64,000 bases of DNA from Gnetum montanum (lineage: Eukaryota > Streptophyta > Gnetopsida > Gnetales > Gnetaceae), in assembly GCA_015680685.1 (NCBI GenBank), contig MNCI01002112.1, positions 270,377 to 334,376 on the forward strand, in the 5' to 3' direction. The notes beneath the pieces were generated by a model. The model was given only the letters and a program-made list of their open reading frames with translations. It searched no databases and had not been told where the DNA came from. The position numbers and the translations under genes are program-made. Shown piece after piece: positions 47,092 to 58,449 of this stretch (position 1 is the stretch's first letter; every line of letters starts with the position of its first letter).

Positions 47092-47310
47092 TTTTGCAAG
47101 GTTGAAAATGGTTTGCGAGCAAGAAAGGACAGAGATCAAGAGGGGATCAAAGGCTTTTCTTCCTACAGGGTTCTAAAGAAACCATCGTTGCGACCAGCCT
47201 GTACCACATGATGCATAAACAACCGCAAGGGTGTCACGTTTACGCTAATGAGTGTCAGGGTATAGAGAGCATGCAGGATTACCCGTGGGACACAAAAAAG
47301 GCACCAAAAA

Positions 47311-47328
47311 GCCCTCCTTCTAATGCCA
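47311..47328 (-). promoter_or_regulatory. C1 primer binding site
   Basis: On minus, TGGCATTAGAAGGAGGGC follows LTR3 after the short spacer GTTTT. The block is the same as in A, and one TGG-starting block per element at this offset is what a tRNA-primed element needs. Confidence 0.7.
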
Positions 47329-47333
47329 AAAAC

Positions 47334-48792
47334 TGTGGCAAACGAAAACATTAGTGGCTGGAACACCAAGAGGTTGCCAAGTGAATAGTTTAACCTCGGA
47401 TCTATGTGAGGACCATGCTAGATAAAATGAAAGTGGAACGCCCTGAACAGTCTGGTCAATCAGACAGGGACTTAATCGATGTAACATAACCTTATGTGAA
47501 CGTTAGTTTAAATGCGAAATACGCAAGGCAAAATCGATTATCAATAAATGCAAGAATGAAGGAAATAGTGCCAAACAATAATAACAATAAAGAGATAACA
47601 GAATAAACTCAAGTAAGAAATTGCACTACCCCAAGGTTGTGGGTTCGATTCTTTGTCTTGTTTGAAAAATGTATAAGAAGTTATACAACGCCGGAGGTGC
47701 ACAGAGAGTTCAAGAATAACCAGGTTGCTCAAAATGTGCCAACTATGCTGTTGAATGCGAACTTGAAAGCCAACTGTGCAAAAAATCAACCAATGCAAAA
47801 TGCCAATGCAAAAAAGCCAGCCCTTTGAGCGTTGTTTGTCGGAGTATTTATAGTGCTAGGAGTAGGCAAGAAACGTGGCTTAGGTGCCACGTGTCCTGGA
47901 CCCTGCCATATGCAATCATGACAGTACCTGTAGGTGTGTTGTGCTAGTTGCGAATTTTGCTACATTGTAACCACGTTGAAGATGCTACTTACTATGTTGT
48001 GCTACGCTACGTAGCGTAGCGCATTGACATAGCGTAGCCACCGGTTTGAACAGAAAACTTGTGTTGGAGTCCACAGTATTTGCTGGAAGCCTTGGTGTAC
48101 GTCGGGTTAACCTTTGGAACACTTTATTGATTTGCATCTTTGGTACGCTACGTAGCGTAGCATAGCGTAGCAGCCAATGTAACATGCATTTCTATCAAAA
48201 TTGTGGGGTTTCACAAGAAAACTTTGCTTGTGGTTCAAGGGCTAACTAAGACAAGGTGATTTTGGAAGCCAAAATGTTGTTAGATGTAGTTACTTTGCCG
48301 CAACGGCTTAGTAGAAGAGTCTTTGCATGTTTCTCCTTTGCTACGCGGTGCTATGCTATGTAGCGTAGCATTGTATAGCACCCTATGTTAAGCAAATTTT
48401 GACTTTGCCTTGCGTGAACATCTTGCCAAAGCTTGTATTCGGACGCTTGATTAATTTTTCAAAGGCTTGCTACGTTGCGCAACGTAGCGTAGTGTAGCAG
48501 ACTTCACCACTAGAAAACTTGCCAAACTATTTTTTCCATTCTGAACACCGTCGACAACTCCTAGCACACTTTCTGGGTAGACTGACAGTCGGGTGAATTA
48601 TCCAGGTGGGTAGGCCAGAGAGTCCATTGGGCCTGTCAGCTCTTGGGGTAGAAAACTTGCCAGACTGGTCAATCTAATTTCAGTGCCTACATTTTCCTAC
48701 CAAACTGTCATGACACTACACTTGTGGAAGTCTTTGCCTAAACTCCAAGACCCTGGAGAAGCAAGAGGGTCTCAAAATTTTATGGTGTTTCA
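47334..48792 (-). mobile_element. LTR3: 5' LTR of element C1
   Basis: A complete LTR of 1459 bp, TGAAACACC at 48792 to TGCCACA at 47334 on minus. The minus-strand TATA CTATAAATAC is at 47853-47844. Palindromic blocks GCTACGCTACGTAGCGTAGC (48000-48020), TACGCTACGTAGCGTAGC (48144-48162) and others could form perfect hairpins. Outside it, host coding sequence resumes with GACGATAGTCTC. GACGA is the expected 5-bp target duplication, with only GA left at the other end. Confidence 0.92.
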
Positions 48793-48793
48793 G

Positions 48794-48847
48794 ACGATAG
48801 TCTCGTTCTTCCAAGGGTCGATGATTTCTCATGCGGTTTATCAGCAG
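48794..48847 (+). CDS. Host gene exon 1, second part (after the retroelement)
   Basis: Directly after LTR3 the forward strand encodes DDSLVLPRVDDFSCGLSA and ends CAGCAG|GTTTTT, a good donor leaving phase 1. The LTR terminus plus the first flanking base makes GTGTTTCAG|A, an acceptor preceded by a T-rich tract, so this piece could be used as a separate exon. It joins in frame to 25526 (after AACG) or, without the insertion, to GAG at 25519. Confidence 0.6.
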
Positions 48848-49115
48848 GTTTTTTGAATTCCTCTTTTACTCACTTTGCCTTTGCATCTTGTACTGTTTTC
48901 TACGTTTGTTAGGAATTTCTTTAAACTAATCCTTAAATTTTAGAAGTGATCTTTAATTACTTTAAATCTTCATTGATTGTTTTATTTTTATGGCTATTTG
49001 CTTTGAGTTTACGTTAAGTTGTTTGGCTTTGCACTTTGGCAACCATGTCGTTTGAATTCATGTTTTTACTTGTAGTTGACATGCTAACTCCGTTTCTTCG
49101 TTAGGTTCCTCGCAG
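48848..49115 (+). other. Host intron
   Basis: T-rich sequence between donor CAG|GTTTTT and acceptor CCTCGCAG|C. It has typical plant intron composition and no element words. Confidence 0.55.
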
Positions 49116-49132
49116 CGAGTAATTTTCCGAAC
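49116..49132 (+). CDS. Host gene 17-nt microexon
   Basis: CGAGTAATTTTCCGAAC is bounded by TTCCTCGCAG and GTGAGTAG, both strong splice sites. Taking phase 1 from the previous exon it encodes ASNFPN and leaves phase 0, exactly what exon 57551-57674 needs. Without it the downstream exon reads into a stop within a dozen codons. This phase repair is the reason for the call. Confidence 0.55.
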
Positions 49133-51129
49133 GTGAGTAGTGTAAACGGTAAACCAGTAATTTTAAATCTTTTTTACAACTTTATCTCTTCCTACCTCCC
49201 TGAAAGAACGTGCTTACTTTTAAGTTGAAATAAATAATCATTTTACTCGATGATTCTTTGTTATGCATTTGAAATTGACCAGCTTGAACTTCTCATGAAT
49301 ATCCAGTGAGTTTATTATAAATTAAGTGTAACGTTTTGACAGGTTTGAGATTTCTAAGAGTAATGCATTCACTACATTACCATGTTGTGCCTCAAAATTC
49401 TCTTCTTTTTAGGTTTTACCTGTTCAGAAAAAAGTTTTAACATGTTGAATTTTGTCAACTGTTTTTATTGTTCGTTTCTTCCAAGCATTTTTCTGATAAA
49501 AAAGCTGAGAAATCAGAAATTTAGATTTGTCTTCTGTTTCCTGTTTTAAGATTGACACTAAATTGAAATCCATATTTCGATGTAAAGAAATAAAAAACAA
49601 TGCAATGTCAAAATAATCCAGTCACATTAGTTCTTTATATCTGGAATGACTACTGTCCTGTAGCAAAAAATCACAAATAATACATGGGGTCGAGATTCCG
49701 TTTTTTCCTTGATATTTCATAAAATAAGGGAATTAGAATCCCGTAGTTTTATGGATAATGTTTCATTGTTGTTCTGAAACAATGTTAATGGCAGAGAGTA
49801 ATTGATGGTATGTTTTCATGTTTCTTTTTTTTTTTGGTCATAGATCTGACATGGAATCATATGCAGTTTCCTTTAATTTGCTGTTTCAAACCAAGAAGCC
49901 GACTTTGTGGATGAATCTTCATTGTTGCTGTTCGTTTCTTGGTTAAAGCAAGTGGAATCTGTTTTTTATTATTAAAAAATGATTTATATTGTTCAAAACT
50001 TAAGTGAAATACTCTCTTTTCACATTGCCAGAATATAGCTACTGGAACGTAAAATGTTTACATTTTCGGTGTTCTTGTTTAGTCAGTTTATTCATTTTTA
50101 TAGAAATAGAGGAATTGTGATTTACTGCTTCTAGGAAGAGTGTTGTTGCTCGCTATTTGGGAGGTAATTTTTGTTGCTACAAGCCAAGTAGATTTAATTT
50201 ATCTCAAAATATACATCTCGAATATAATACTGGAATACTATAGTAGTTTTGTGTTTACCAAAAAAACTTTGTTGATGGCTAATCTTCTGGTGATTATTAA
50301 AAGGGAATTTTTTCCCTTCTAGCATGAGATATGAACACTTTAGGTGCAGGTGTTGTTAGCATTTTAGATGGCATTAAGTCAATGCAAGCGTCATAAACAG
50401 ATGGTAGTAAAATTCATTGACATTAATCAAAAATGCTATAATTTTCTTGACAACTTTGTTAGGCATTTTTAATTAAATTATATTTTTCTTTCATTTGGAA
50501 GATTTTAGAATACAAATTTTGTCTCTCTGCTTCAGAAATTTTGTTATGATTGTGTGTTAATGTCTGAAATTAAAGCTCTATCATATCTGAAGATGTATAG
50601 GATCTGTTGGACAGATATTATATTTTCATAAAAAAATAAAGATAGACTGTACAAATTGACTAAGCAACAATGGAGGCAACAAAAACAAATCATACAAGTT
50701 TTTTGCTGCAACATTATAGCACTGTTTCAAATGGGTAGTCTCAACACAGAAAAGAAATACTTGGAATTCATACCCAGAAAAGAAACACATTGAACTCATC
50801 TTCAAGGGTTCTGATGTGTACAACCTACAAGTGTGTTCTTCTTAAGGAAGTTCAATCCATCTTCCACTTTCAATTCTAAGATGATATGAACTTAAGTAAA
50901 GCTTGTTGATGGCACTCTGGACAATTGATTTGACTAATAGCTGTGAGATATTGAGCTTCTGCATCTAGTTTATCAGATTTAATGTAATTTTAATAAAATT
51001 ATTTCTTGCCTTCTACATCAGAACACAACTGTGTTAAAAACTTCTGCTTATCTACTGGCAAATATGCTTAGGATTTATTGGTATTGGTAAATGTAGGCAA
51101 TTATGAGTTGTGACTAGTCAAAAGTAGTT
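49133..51129 (+). other. Host intron, unique AT-rich part
   Basis: AT-rich, T-run-containing sequence with no coding signal, repeats or element homology that I can see. It ends where homology to the LTR of element E begins (about 51130). Confidence 0.5.
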
Positions 51130-51596
51130 TTATATGACATGATTGACATCCCATGATAAAATGTTTGCAAAGTCAGTCAAAATTCAAGTTAAATGGGGTG
51201 CTACGTTGTGCTACGCTACACAGTGTAGCATAGCGTAGTAGGGTTAGAATGCACGAAGGTCCTCTGGCAAGTGGTCCTAGCAAAGGAATTGCACTTGGCC
51301 ACACTCCGACTTCCAAGACTGCCTGTCCCACTTCACCCCTAAGTTCCAAGCAAAGTTTCTTGACAAGGCATTGCAAATCAAGCAAGGACTCATGTCACAG
51401 TGGCTGCTACGCTATGCTACGCTACAGAGCGTAGCACAACATAGCAAGGACACAAAGTACAAAAGCATCCCAAGGTTGAACTCCATAGGTCCCAGGACCT
51501 TTCAACATGGAAGGTAGGGTTGTCAATTGCAGAAGTTGCTTGCCTAGCCAAGCCTCATATGGGTATCTTTGGTTTTCAGGCAAGATTTGTAGCACT
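51130..51596 (+). mobile_element. Element E: 5' LTR fragment
   Basis: It matches about 55690-56170 of E's 3' LTR (shared AACATCCCATGA, GCATAGCGTAG, TGAAGGTC and GGCAAGATTTGT landmarks). The first 680 bp and the last third of this LTR are missing. At about 51596 similarity switches to the aORF first intron, so a deletion removed the rest of the LTR, gag, protease and most of the aORF. Confidence 0.75.
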
Positions 51597-52302
51597 TGTT
51601 ACCCTGGTCCTGTCCCATTGCACGAAATGTAGCAAAGTGAAATGCAAGTAAAAGGAAAACTCTCCCTTGCACATGCTACACTACATTGGACATACATTAC
51701 GCTACCTAAGAAAGCTTGCAGGCAAAAATCCCTTCCATGGGTGCTACGCTACACTAAATGTGCATTACGCCAAAACCACCCAAACCCCTACAATAGCACA
51801 ATGGCCATTACCAACAATGGTGGCCAGGGTAGTGTCGTGCGCCAGCCGTAGTGTAGCGAACGCCAAGGCCGCTGCGGCCAAAGTGGTGACAGCCATGGCG
51901 TAATGGCCAAAATGGTAGCCAAAGCAATAACAAAATTTGCAGTGTAGCAATAGTGGCGACCGTTGCAACCATGACACAATGATGGTAGTAACAATCTAAC
52001 TTGATAAATCACACGACATAAATGAGGGTAACGTAGTGACTTATCAGGTGGATGGGGTCTCATGCCGCTCCTCAACACAGCCTTAGGAAGATGTCACATG
52101 GTGTGCTCCCCTTCGTCTAGGTTGGCATGCCCCTGATGCCTACGTTCACTCTTGCGCGCCATCACTCTGCTCACAAGTCGGCTGTATTGACTGCTACGCT
52201 ATGACCACTACACTATCTCTCAGCTCAACCACGCTATGCTCTGGGTGTTACCTCTAATAGTAAAAGTGACAAGATTTCCATGGGGTAATCCCCTATTTAT
52301 AG
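51597..52302 (-). pseudogene. aORF remnant in E: TATA box, exon 1 and part of intron 1
   Basis: On minus, CTATAAATA (52302-52294) is followed 140 bp later by ATG at 52162, the same spacing as in C2. Exon 1 (52162-52041) starts MARKSERRHQGHANLDEGEH, has one stop, and ends GATAA|GTCACT. It aligns with the first exons of A and C2 in length and position. Downstream (to 51597) is intron 1 with TGCTACGCTAC words. Confidence 0.65.
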
Positions 52303-52544
52303 CCCACACAGTTAAAATACCTCTCACTTTTCAGGGTGTTTCATGTCCCGTGTGTAACGCTAGACATTCCACTTCTCACACATGACACGAAGCACCCTTG
52401 TCTACTGTAGTGTAGCAGGGGGCCTCCTTATTCCCTGCAGCGTAGCACAAGTTCACTGCAGCATAGCACATAGTCGCAGCATAACAAGTAAATATACCAG
52501 GATTTTCACCTCATTTTTACAATGTTGCATGATAATGGTCCACT

Positions 52545-52905
52545 ACAACCTTAAACTGGCAATGGTAACTTACAACGTTACATTGTTACAGTCCGCTAAG
52601 ACCTTAAACTAGTAATTTTGACTTACAACGCTACATGGTTACAGTCCGCTATGACCTTAAATTGGCAATCTTAACATCTCCTTGACATTTTAAACCTATT
52701 TACGGTCTGCTATGACCTTAAACTAACAATTTTTAGCATCAAAGTTTGCATGGTTACGGTCCGCTATGACCTTAAACTGGCAACTCTTTGACCCTCTTGA
52801 CATCTAATCTTGCACGGTAACAGTCTGCTAAGATCTTAAACTGGAAATATTAAAAAATAAATTTGCATGGTTGCGGTCCATTAAGACCTTAAACTGGCAA
52901 TTATG
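52545..52905. repeat. Array next to aORF promoter, element E (about 54-bp units)
   Basis: Pol-sense units read GTCCGCTATGACCTTAAACT followed by AT-rich filler with TTACAACGTTACATGGTTAC. There are about seven units. The long period matches the arrays at the same place in C1 and C2. Confidence 0.88.
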
Positions 52906-52939
52906 TTGCATCGCATGATTACCTTACACACATTTCATT

Positions 52940-53121
52940 GCATATTACTCTATTAAATAGCTACCACTTGTCATTTGTTTGTTTTGCTTGTTTTGCAAGA
53001 GTGCTTCGAAAATGGCTATGCAAAGCGATCTCCACTTGCCCTTTGTTCTAAGGCTAACGTAGATGGCAACAAGTTCGCAAATCCCGTCAACCACTTGTAC
53101 CTGAAGCCATACTATGTTTAA
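52940..53121 (+). pseudogene. Element E: integrase C-terminus
   Basis: The end reads VDGNKFANPVNHLYLKPYYV and then TAA, close to element B's IDGNELANSTNHLYLKWYYV. A frameshift lies just before it. RT, RNase H and the rest of integrase are deleted, so the array of position two is brought close to the array of position three. Confidence 0.8.
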
Positions 53122-53159
53122 CACAAAGGATTGCATCGAACGCGAAGCAAGGTAAGTAG

Positions 53160-53530
53160 AACGTCCACTACGACGTAAAACTGGCATAAAACATCTGCTA
53201 CAACGTAAAACTGACACATATAGTTTGTTATGACTATAAACTAGCACAGCATGTCCGCTACGACATAAAACTGGCACAGCATGTCTGCTATGACGTTAAA
53301 CTAGCACAACACATCTTTGGGCCATGACATAAAACTAACACCCACAGCATGGTTTGTTATGACCTTAAACTAGTCATCCACCGTCTGCTACAATGTTAAA
53401 CTAGCACAACGGTCTGCTGGACCTTAAACTAGCACAATGGTTTGCTGGAACCTTACACTAGCACATAAGTCTGCTGGGACCTTAAACTAGCATATTTGAT
53501 GGTCTACCAAGACCTTAAACTGGGTTCGTA
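53160..53530. repeat. Tandem array after integrase, element E (about 30-bp units)
   Basis: Units read GTCCGCTACGACGTAAAACTGGCACA, shifting to GTCTGCTGGGACCTTAAACTAGCA near the 3' region. This is the same two-block order as C1 and C2, in reverse orientation as expected for a plus-strand element. Confidence 0.92.
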
Positions 53531-55013
53531 GTGTAACATCTTCCAGCTTGCACATGTGACACTGTGAATAAGCGAGTGTGCACACTTTCGAGCTTCCTAG
53601 ACAACATGGGGTGAGACGTTGCAGTTCTATAATGAAGTTCCTGTTGCCAAGAAAAAACCCTCTGGGACACATGAAGCGTCATCGTCCCTAGCATCTTGTT
53701 GATCTTCCAAAGATGTCATTTGATATCTTGTTGACCTTCTGGAGCTAATGCTACCATAGCCCATCATCTTGGTCATAGCTCCTGCTGTCAACACTTGTTG
53801 TTGGAGTCCCAACACTATTGTGGCCTAGCCACAATGTTGTCATCCTCCAGCCCTTGACATTGCCAAAGTTCAAAAAAGCATTCAACTATTAGGTTTCTCA
53901 CCTTGTAGCTAGGTTTCATGATGCTTTCCTTTGGTGGGGATTCCTAAGCACCTACATCATCATCGCTTCTAGCCTCTTCAGTGCCCACTTCCGGTGGGGC
54001 CGTTGAAACTTTCCGGCCTACTGATGCCAAAGCCTGCACTAGCCTTCCTGCTTTGGACATTGCACACATTAGACACAACACTTGCCACCCTAACAATGTC
54101 TCAAACAAGTAGGACTTTGCCCTCACTTCACTTGATGGTCGTTTTTTCTGGTTTTCTCTCTATTGCGTTTGCAGGATAAAGGCCAAGATGGCATTATTTA
54201 GAGATGCGTTTCACAACGAGAGTGAGACACTACATTGTTCCAAAGTGGCCTCTTTGATTAGCTTAGCTACTTGAGAGTGCATATCCTACTCTCCCTTCAG
54301 CCAACCTAATCACCACTTCCTATACTTACAACTTCCAATACCTTCTTCGCAAGCTTCCCTGATGCACATAAAGCCCTTGCACATGCCCAACCACCAAGCC
54401 CATGATGGACGTAACGCAACTCGTCCCATGGGGGGCCTCTGTAGGCAGGTCAAAGCCTCACATGGATGTAACACAACTCATCTTGGGGAGGAAACACCTA
54501 TTCTACAGCAATGACAAGGTTGTCTTCAAGTGAACATGGGTGTGCAGCAAAAAAAAAAGGCACAAAAGAATAAAAGAGCAAAAACGTGAAAAGCATTCCC
54601 TAAAAAAAACAAAAAAAAGACAAAGATGAGTGCCTAAAACAAATGGCACAAAAGCTGCTTTGCAATCATTCCGGCTATAAATTGATCATCTCTAAGCACT
54701 TCAGTGAGAGGTTAAGGGCCAAAGGAAAAAACACCCATGCGTGTTGATTCCCTCATAAGCATTCCGACGAGGGATCACACTGTGGCAACAATTTTCATGA
54801 CATCACGTTATCTTCATTTCTTCTCTGATCCTTTTTCCTCAAATTCACCCCTTGCCCCTATCCTACATCGCCCCCAAGTACTCTCAAACATAGCGAAGCA
54901 TCATCCAAGCGAGCATTGAAGTACGGTGTTGGCATCTTGTTCATCATGGTGTTTTGTATTCTTTGTCAACATCTCTCGAGCAGATCCTCTAGAAGTCAAC
55001 AAAGAGTGGCCAT
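53531..55013 (+). other. Element E: 3' non-coding region and polypurine tract
   Basis: It is homologous to 26893-28269 and 37756-39137 in the opposite orientation. It ends with GTCAACAAAGAGTGGCCAT directly before the LTR at 55014. Short ORFs such as 53994-54179 exist, but frames are not kept among copies. Confidence 0.65.
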
Positions 55014-57344
55014 TGAAACACCATCAATTTCGAGACTCTGCTAATTCAGCATAGCACCGAAATTTGGGCAAGGATCTTTGCAAATGCGGAGTCATGATAG
55101 ACCATGTAAACAACATGGCACCTCAGAAGTCCTAATGCCTATGAAGCCACTTCTGAGCTTGCTTCCCACCCTCTGTAGCACAGTCAATGTAGCACCCAAC
55201 CATGAGGCCAATTTGCACAAAAGAAGCACTAGGGGTAGATCGTACAGTCTGGAAAATTTTCTATCTCCCAGGATGATAGGCTTGCTACACCCTCTAGCTT
55301 GCCCAGCTTGACACATGACTTGGTTGACGGTCTACCCAAGGACCATGCTAAGAGTTGCTAGAAGTGTTCAGGATGGACTAAACAGTTTGGCAAGTTTTCT
55401 AGCTATGGCATCTGCTACGCTACGCTACACTGCACAGCGTAGCAGGCTAGGTGGAGATTGATTAGGTGCTAAAGATGCAGGTTGACAATGATTTAGCCCT
55501 TTGGGATACTTGCTCTGCTTCATCCTTGAAGCATGATCAGCATAACGTAGGAGAATGTGGCAAATTTTTTCAAGAATCATCTTTATTTGAGTGCTATGCT
55601 ACATAGTGTAGCAAGGCTCCACTATGACAATGCTTCCGCTTAGACTATTTTGACAAAGTAAACATAATTGCCCATGCTTCAACCATTAAACATGCTTGCT
55701 CTGTTGTCACGCCAAGACATGACTAACATCCCATGACAAAACGTTTGCAAAGTGTGTCAAAATGCAAGCTAACTAGGTGCTATGCTGTGCTACACTAGAC
55801 AATGTAGCATAGCGTAGCAGGGTCAGAATGCATGAAGGTCTTTTGGCAAGTGGTCTTAGCAAAGGAATTTCACATGGCCATACTCCGACCTCCAAGACTG
55901 CTTGTCCCACTTCACCCCCAGGTTCCAAGCAAAGTTTCTTGACAAGGCATTGCAAATCAAGCAAGGACTCATGTCACACTGGCTACTACGTTGTGCTACG
56001 CTACACAGCATAGCATAGTGTAGCAAAGACACAAAGCACGAAAGCTTCCCAAGGTTGAACTCTGCAAGTCCCAGGACCTTTCAACATGGAAGGCAGGGTT
56101 GTCAATTACAGAAGTTGCTTGCCTAGCCAAGCCTCAGACCGGTATCTTTGGTTTTTAGGCAAGATTTGTCTCAATACTGGCGGCTACGCTACGCAGCATA
56201 GCATGTGGGTGTTTACACTACACCAATATGCTGGGCAGCATAGGTAGCGTAACACTCACGTGGAAGCCCTAGGACGTCTCCAATAGTCCCAAAACTCATT
56301 GACAATGGTCATTTCTGCTTCGGCATCTCTTTGACAGACAAGATTAGCAGTTTGCTTCGTTTTGCACCCTTCTATTAATCCCCAAAATTGTCCCTATGCT
56401 TGACCCTACTTGTAAGAGCAGGGAAGACATAGTCTTGGAGCATAGGCTCCACTTTGTATTCATTGTTGGCATTCTTTGTAAAAACATGATAGTCCCCTGG
56501 ATTATGGCACATGCAGTTTGAACAGTATGGTCATGGCTTAGCAGGTTTCATGTCTAGCTTCGTTACACTGCAGCGTAGCATGCCAACGTACACTACAGCA
56601 TAACATTACACGCTAGTATGGCACATTCATGTTTGCACCATGTGGGACCTAGGACATGTGGCATCCAAACCATGTTTTCTTCCACTTCTGGCTCTATAAA
56701 TACCCAACGAACGACATTCAAAGGATTGGCTTTTGGAATCATATTTCTGGCAGTTGGCTTTGAAGATTGGCATTTTGCATTTTGGCTTTTTGGCAATTGG
56801 TCTTGGCAAAAAGGTTGGCAAGCAAAAGGGTTAATGAACAGCAAACTCTAGTGGTAGCACTTCCCAGATCTCCCTTAGCTCAGCAAGCGCCGGTTCATCA
56901 ACTCCGGTTAGCAGGGCATTGGCAATGGTTAAGGAGCTGTGACCATACCGTTTCATTGTAAGCTATGCCTATCCAGTATTGCACATTTGTTGTACACTTT
57001 CTTTAGCCAAACAAAGATTGAATCCCCCGATTTTAGGACGGTGCATTCTCTTACTCGAGCTTATTTCATTTCATTTTGCTATATTTTGCATCATTGTATA
57101 TCAGCTTATGTTCATTGCTTAAGTTACACATTTTTGCCACACTTTTACTATTTTGTGTTACTTTTGCACTTCAATCTCCACGCATAATGTCTTAAAACAA
57201 ACATTAACGAAAGGCTAATGTACACCGACTAAGTCCCTGTCAACCAAACCGTTCAGGGCACTCCGTTTCCGTTTTCTCTAGCATGGCCCTCACGCGGATC
57301 CAAGTTAGGTGTACGCCTGGTAACCGACGTTTTCAGTCGTTACA
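55014..57344 (+). mobile_element. Element E: 3' LTR
   Basis: It runs from TGAAACACCATC to AGTCGTTACA, about 2.3 kb, longer than the C LTRs. TATA box CTATAAATA is at 56694-56702. Palindromic blocks such as GCTACGCTACACTGCACAGCGTAGC (near 55416-55441) recur at several places. The downstream end matches the solo LTR in B through ACCGACGTTTTCAGTCGTTACA-like sequence. AGCTG follows (57345-57349), but no clear partner was found at the truncated left end. Confidence 0.85.
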
Positions 57345-57550
57345 AGCTGTAAGCTTAAAGCATATGCATTAAAACCTTCTTGGCTAAGACTATCATCTCA
57401 AAAAATTGGTTATTTTGATACGGTTAGTGTGTGTCAGATGTCTTTAACGAAAAAAATTGTTTGATATTGTAAGAAGTAGAAATTTTCACAGCAAATTCTA
57501 TTGTATCCTTGTCTTACCGAATGTTTAAACAAAGGTTGTGGCTTTTGCAG

Positions 57551-57674
57551 GCCAACATCTCGTTCCTGTCCAATACTTATAATCCATCTGACAAAACCAG
57601 TTCTGCAGAGGCAAAACCGTTGGCGAACAGAGAAACTCTTACAAGATCAACTAAATCTTCTGCTAAAAGTGAAG
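57551..57674 (+). CDS. Host gene exon 3
   Basis: It is bounded by GGCTTTTGCAG and GTATTG. In phase 0 it encodes ANISFLSNTYNPSDKTSSAE and, later, RSTKSSAKSE, a Ser/Lys/Thr-rich stretch, and ends in phase 1. The other two frames need different upstream phases. Element E occupies most of the intron before it. Confidence 0.6.
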
Positions 57675-58449
57675 GTATTGTTGCCGTTTTCATCTCATTT
57701 GTTGTCTATAAAACCACCTATCTCGTTTTGAGAGCTGTCGAAGAATAATGGAAACTGGAGACTGGAGATAGCATTTATTTGTACCTGGACTCAGCAAATA
57801 GAGAAACGTCCCTACGACATAGAAATACACGAATTTAAAATGTTTAGGCAAAGCAAATATTAGGGCTGAGAAAACTTATGAGGCAATCGTGGCAACCTAG
57901 GTCAAAAGCAATATATTCAGGTAACTGCAATATGTAGGATGAGGTGAAAATATGCAATAAAATATTTGTTGTCTTTTTTGTGCGTCAAACTCGTCCACAC
58001 CTGTCATTGCAGGTGGCGAGGCTTTTTCTTCCTTACCGCTGTAACACAAATATTCTAAATGTCCGTGCTTTATGCCATATTTCCAACCTTTATGTTTATT
58101 CCTGAAGCGAAACTCCTTTCCCCAGCCATACAGAAATATCCCTGCCCTATCAAAATACTAAAATAAAAAAATAAAAAAATAAAAAGCTGGTGTAAACCAC
58201 TGCTGGGGTGGAATGCAAGATCTTTGAGGGCATAAATCGGCAGCTATGATTTTTTGGCTTTGAAATGAAACTATTGCGGTCTTTGTTCTTCGATAAAAAC
58301 ACGATTTGGACGAGGCTGGTGATTTTGTATGCAACCTATGGGAATTCCTCCTTGGCATAAATATGAAACCGAAACTGAATTTTATTTTTATTTTGTTCAT
58401 GGAGACAAAAGAGGGTCTATTGGATAGATGAAATATACAAAGCATGAAC
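57675..58449 (+). other. Host intron, nothing else seen
   Basis: Unique-looking intronic sequence with an A-rich run of AAATAAA repeats at 58158-58183. A 95-codon reverse ORF (58445-58158) has no recognisable motif and is treated as chance. Confidence 0.45.

Noticed and set aside
50939-50943. AGCTG as the left target duplication of element E (right copy at 57345)
   Set aside because: The bases after 50943 do not match the LTR start and the LTR homology only begins near 51130. A five-base match is weak.
58158-58445. 95-codon reverse ORF in the host intron
   Set aside because: No motif, odd composition and no transcription signals.
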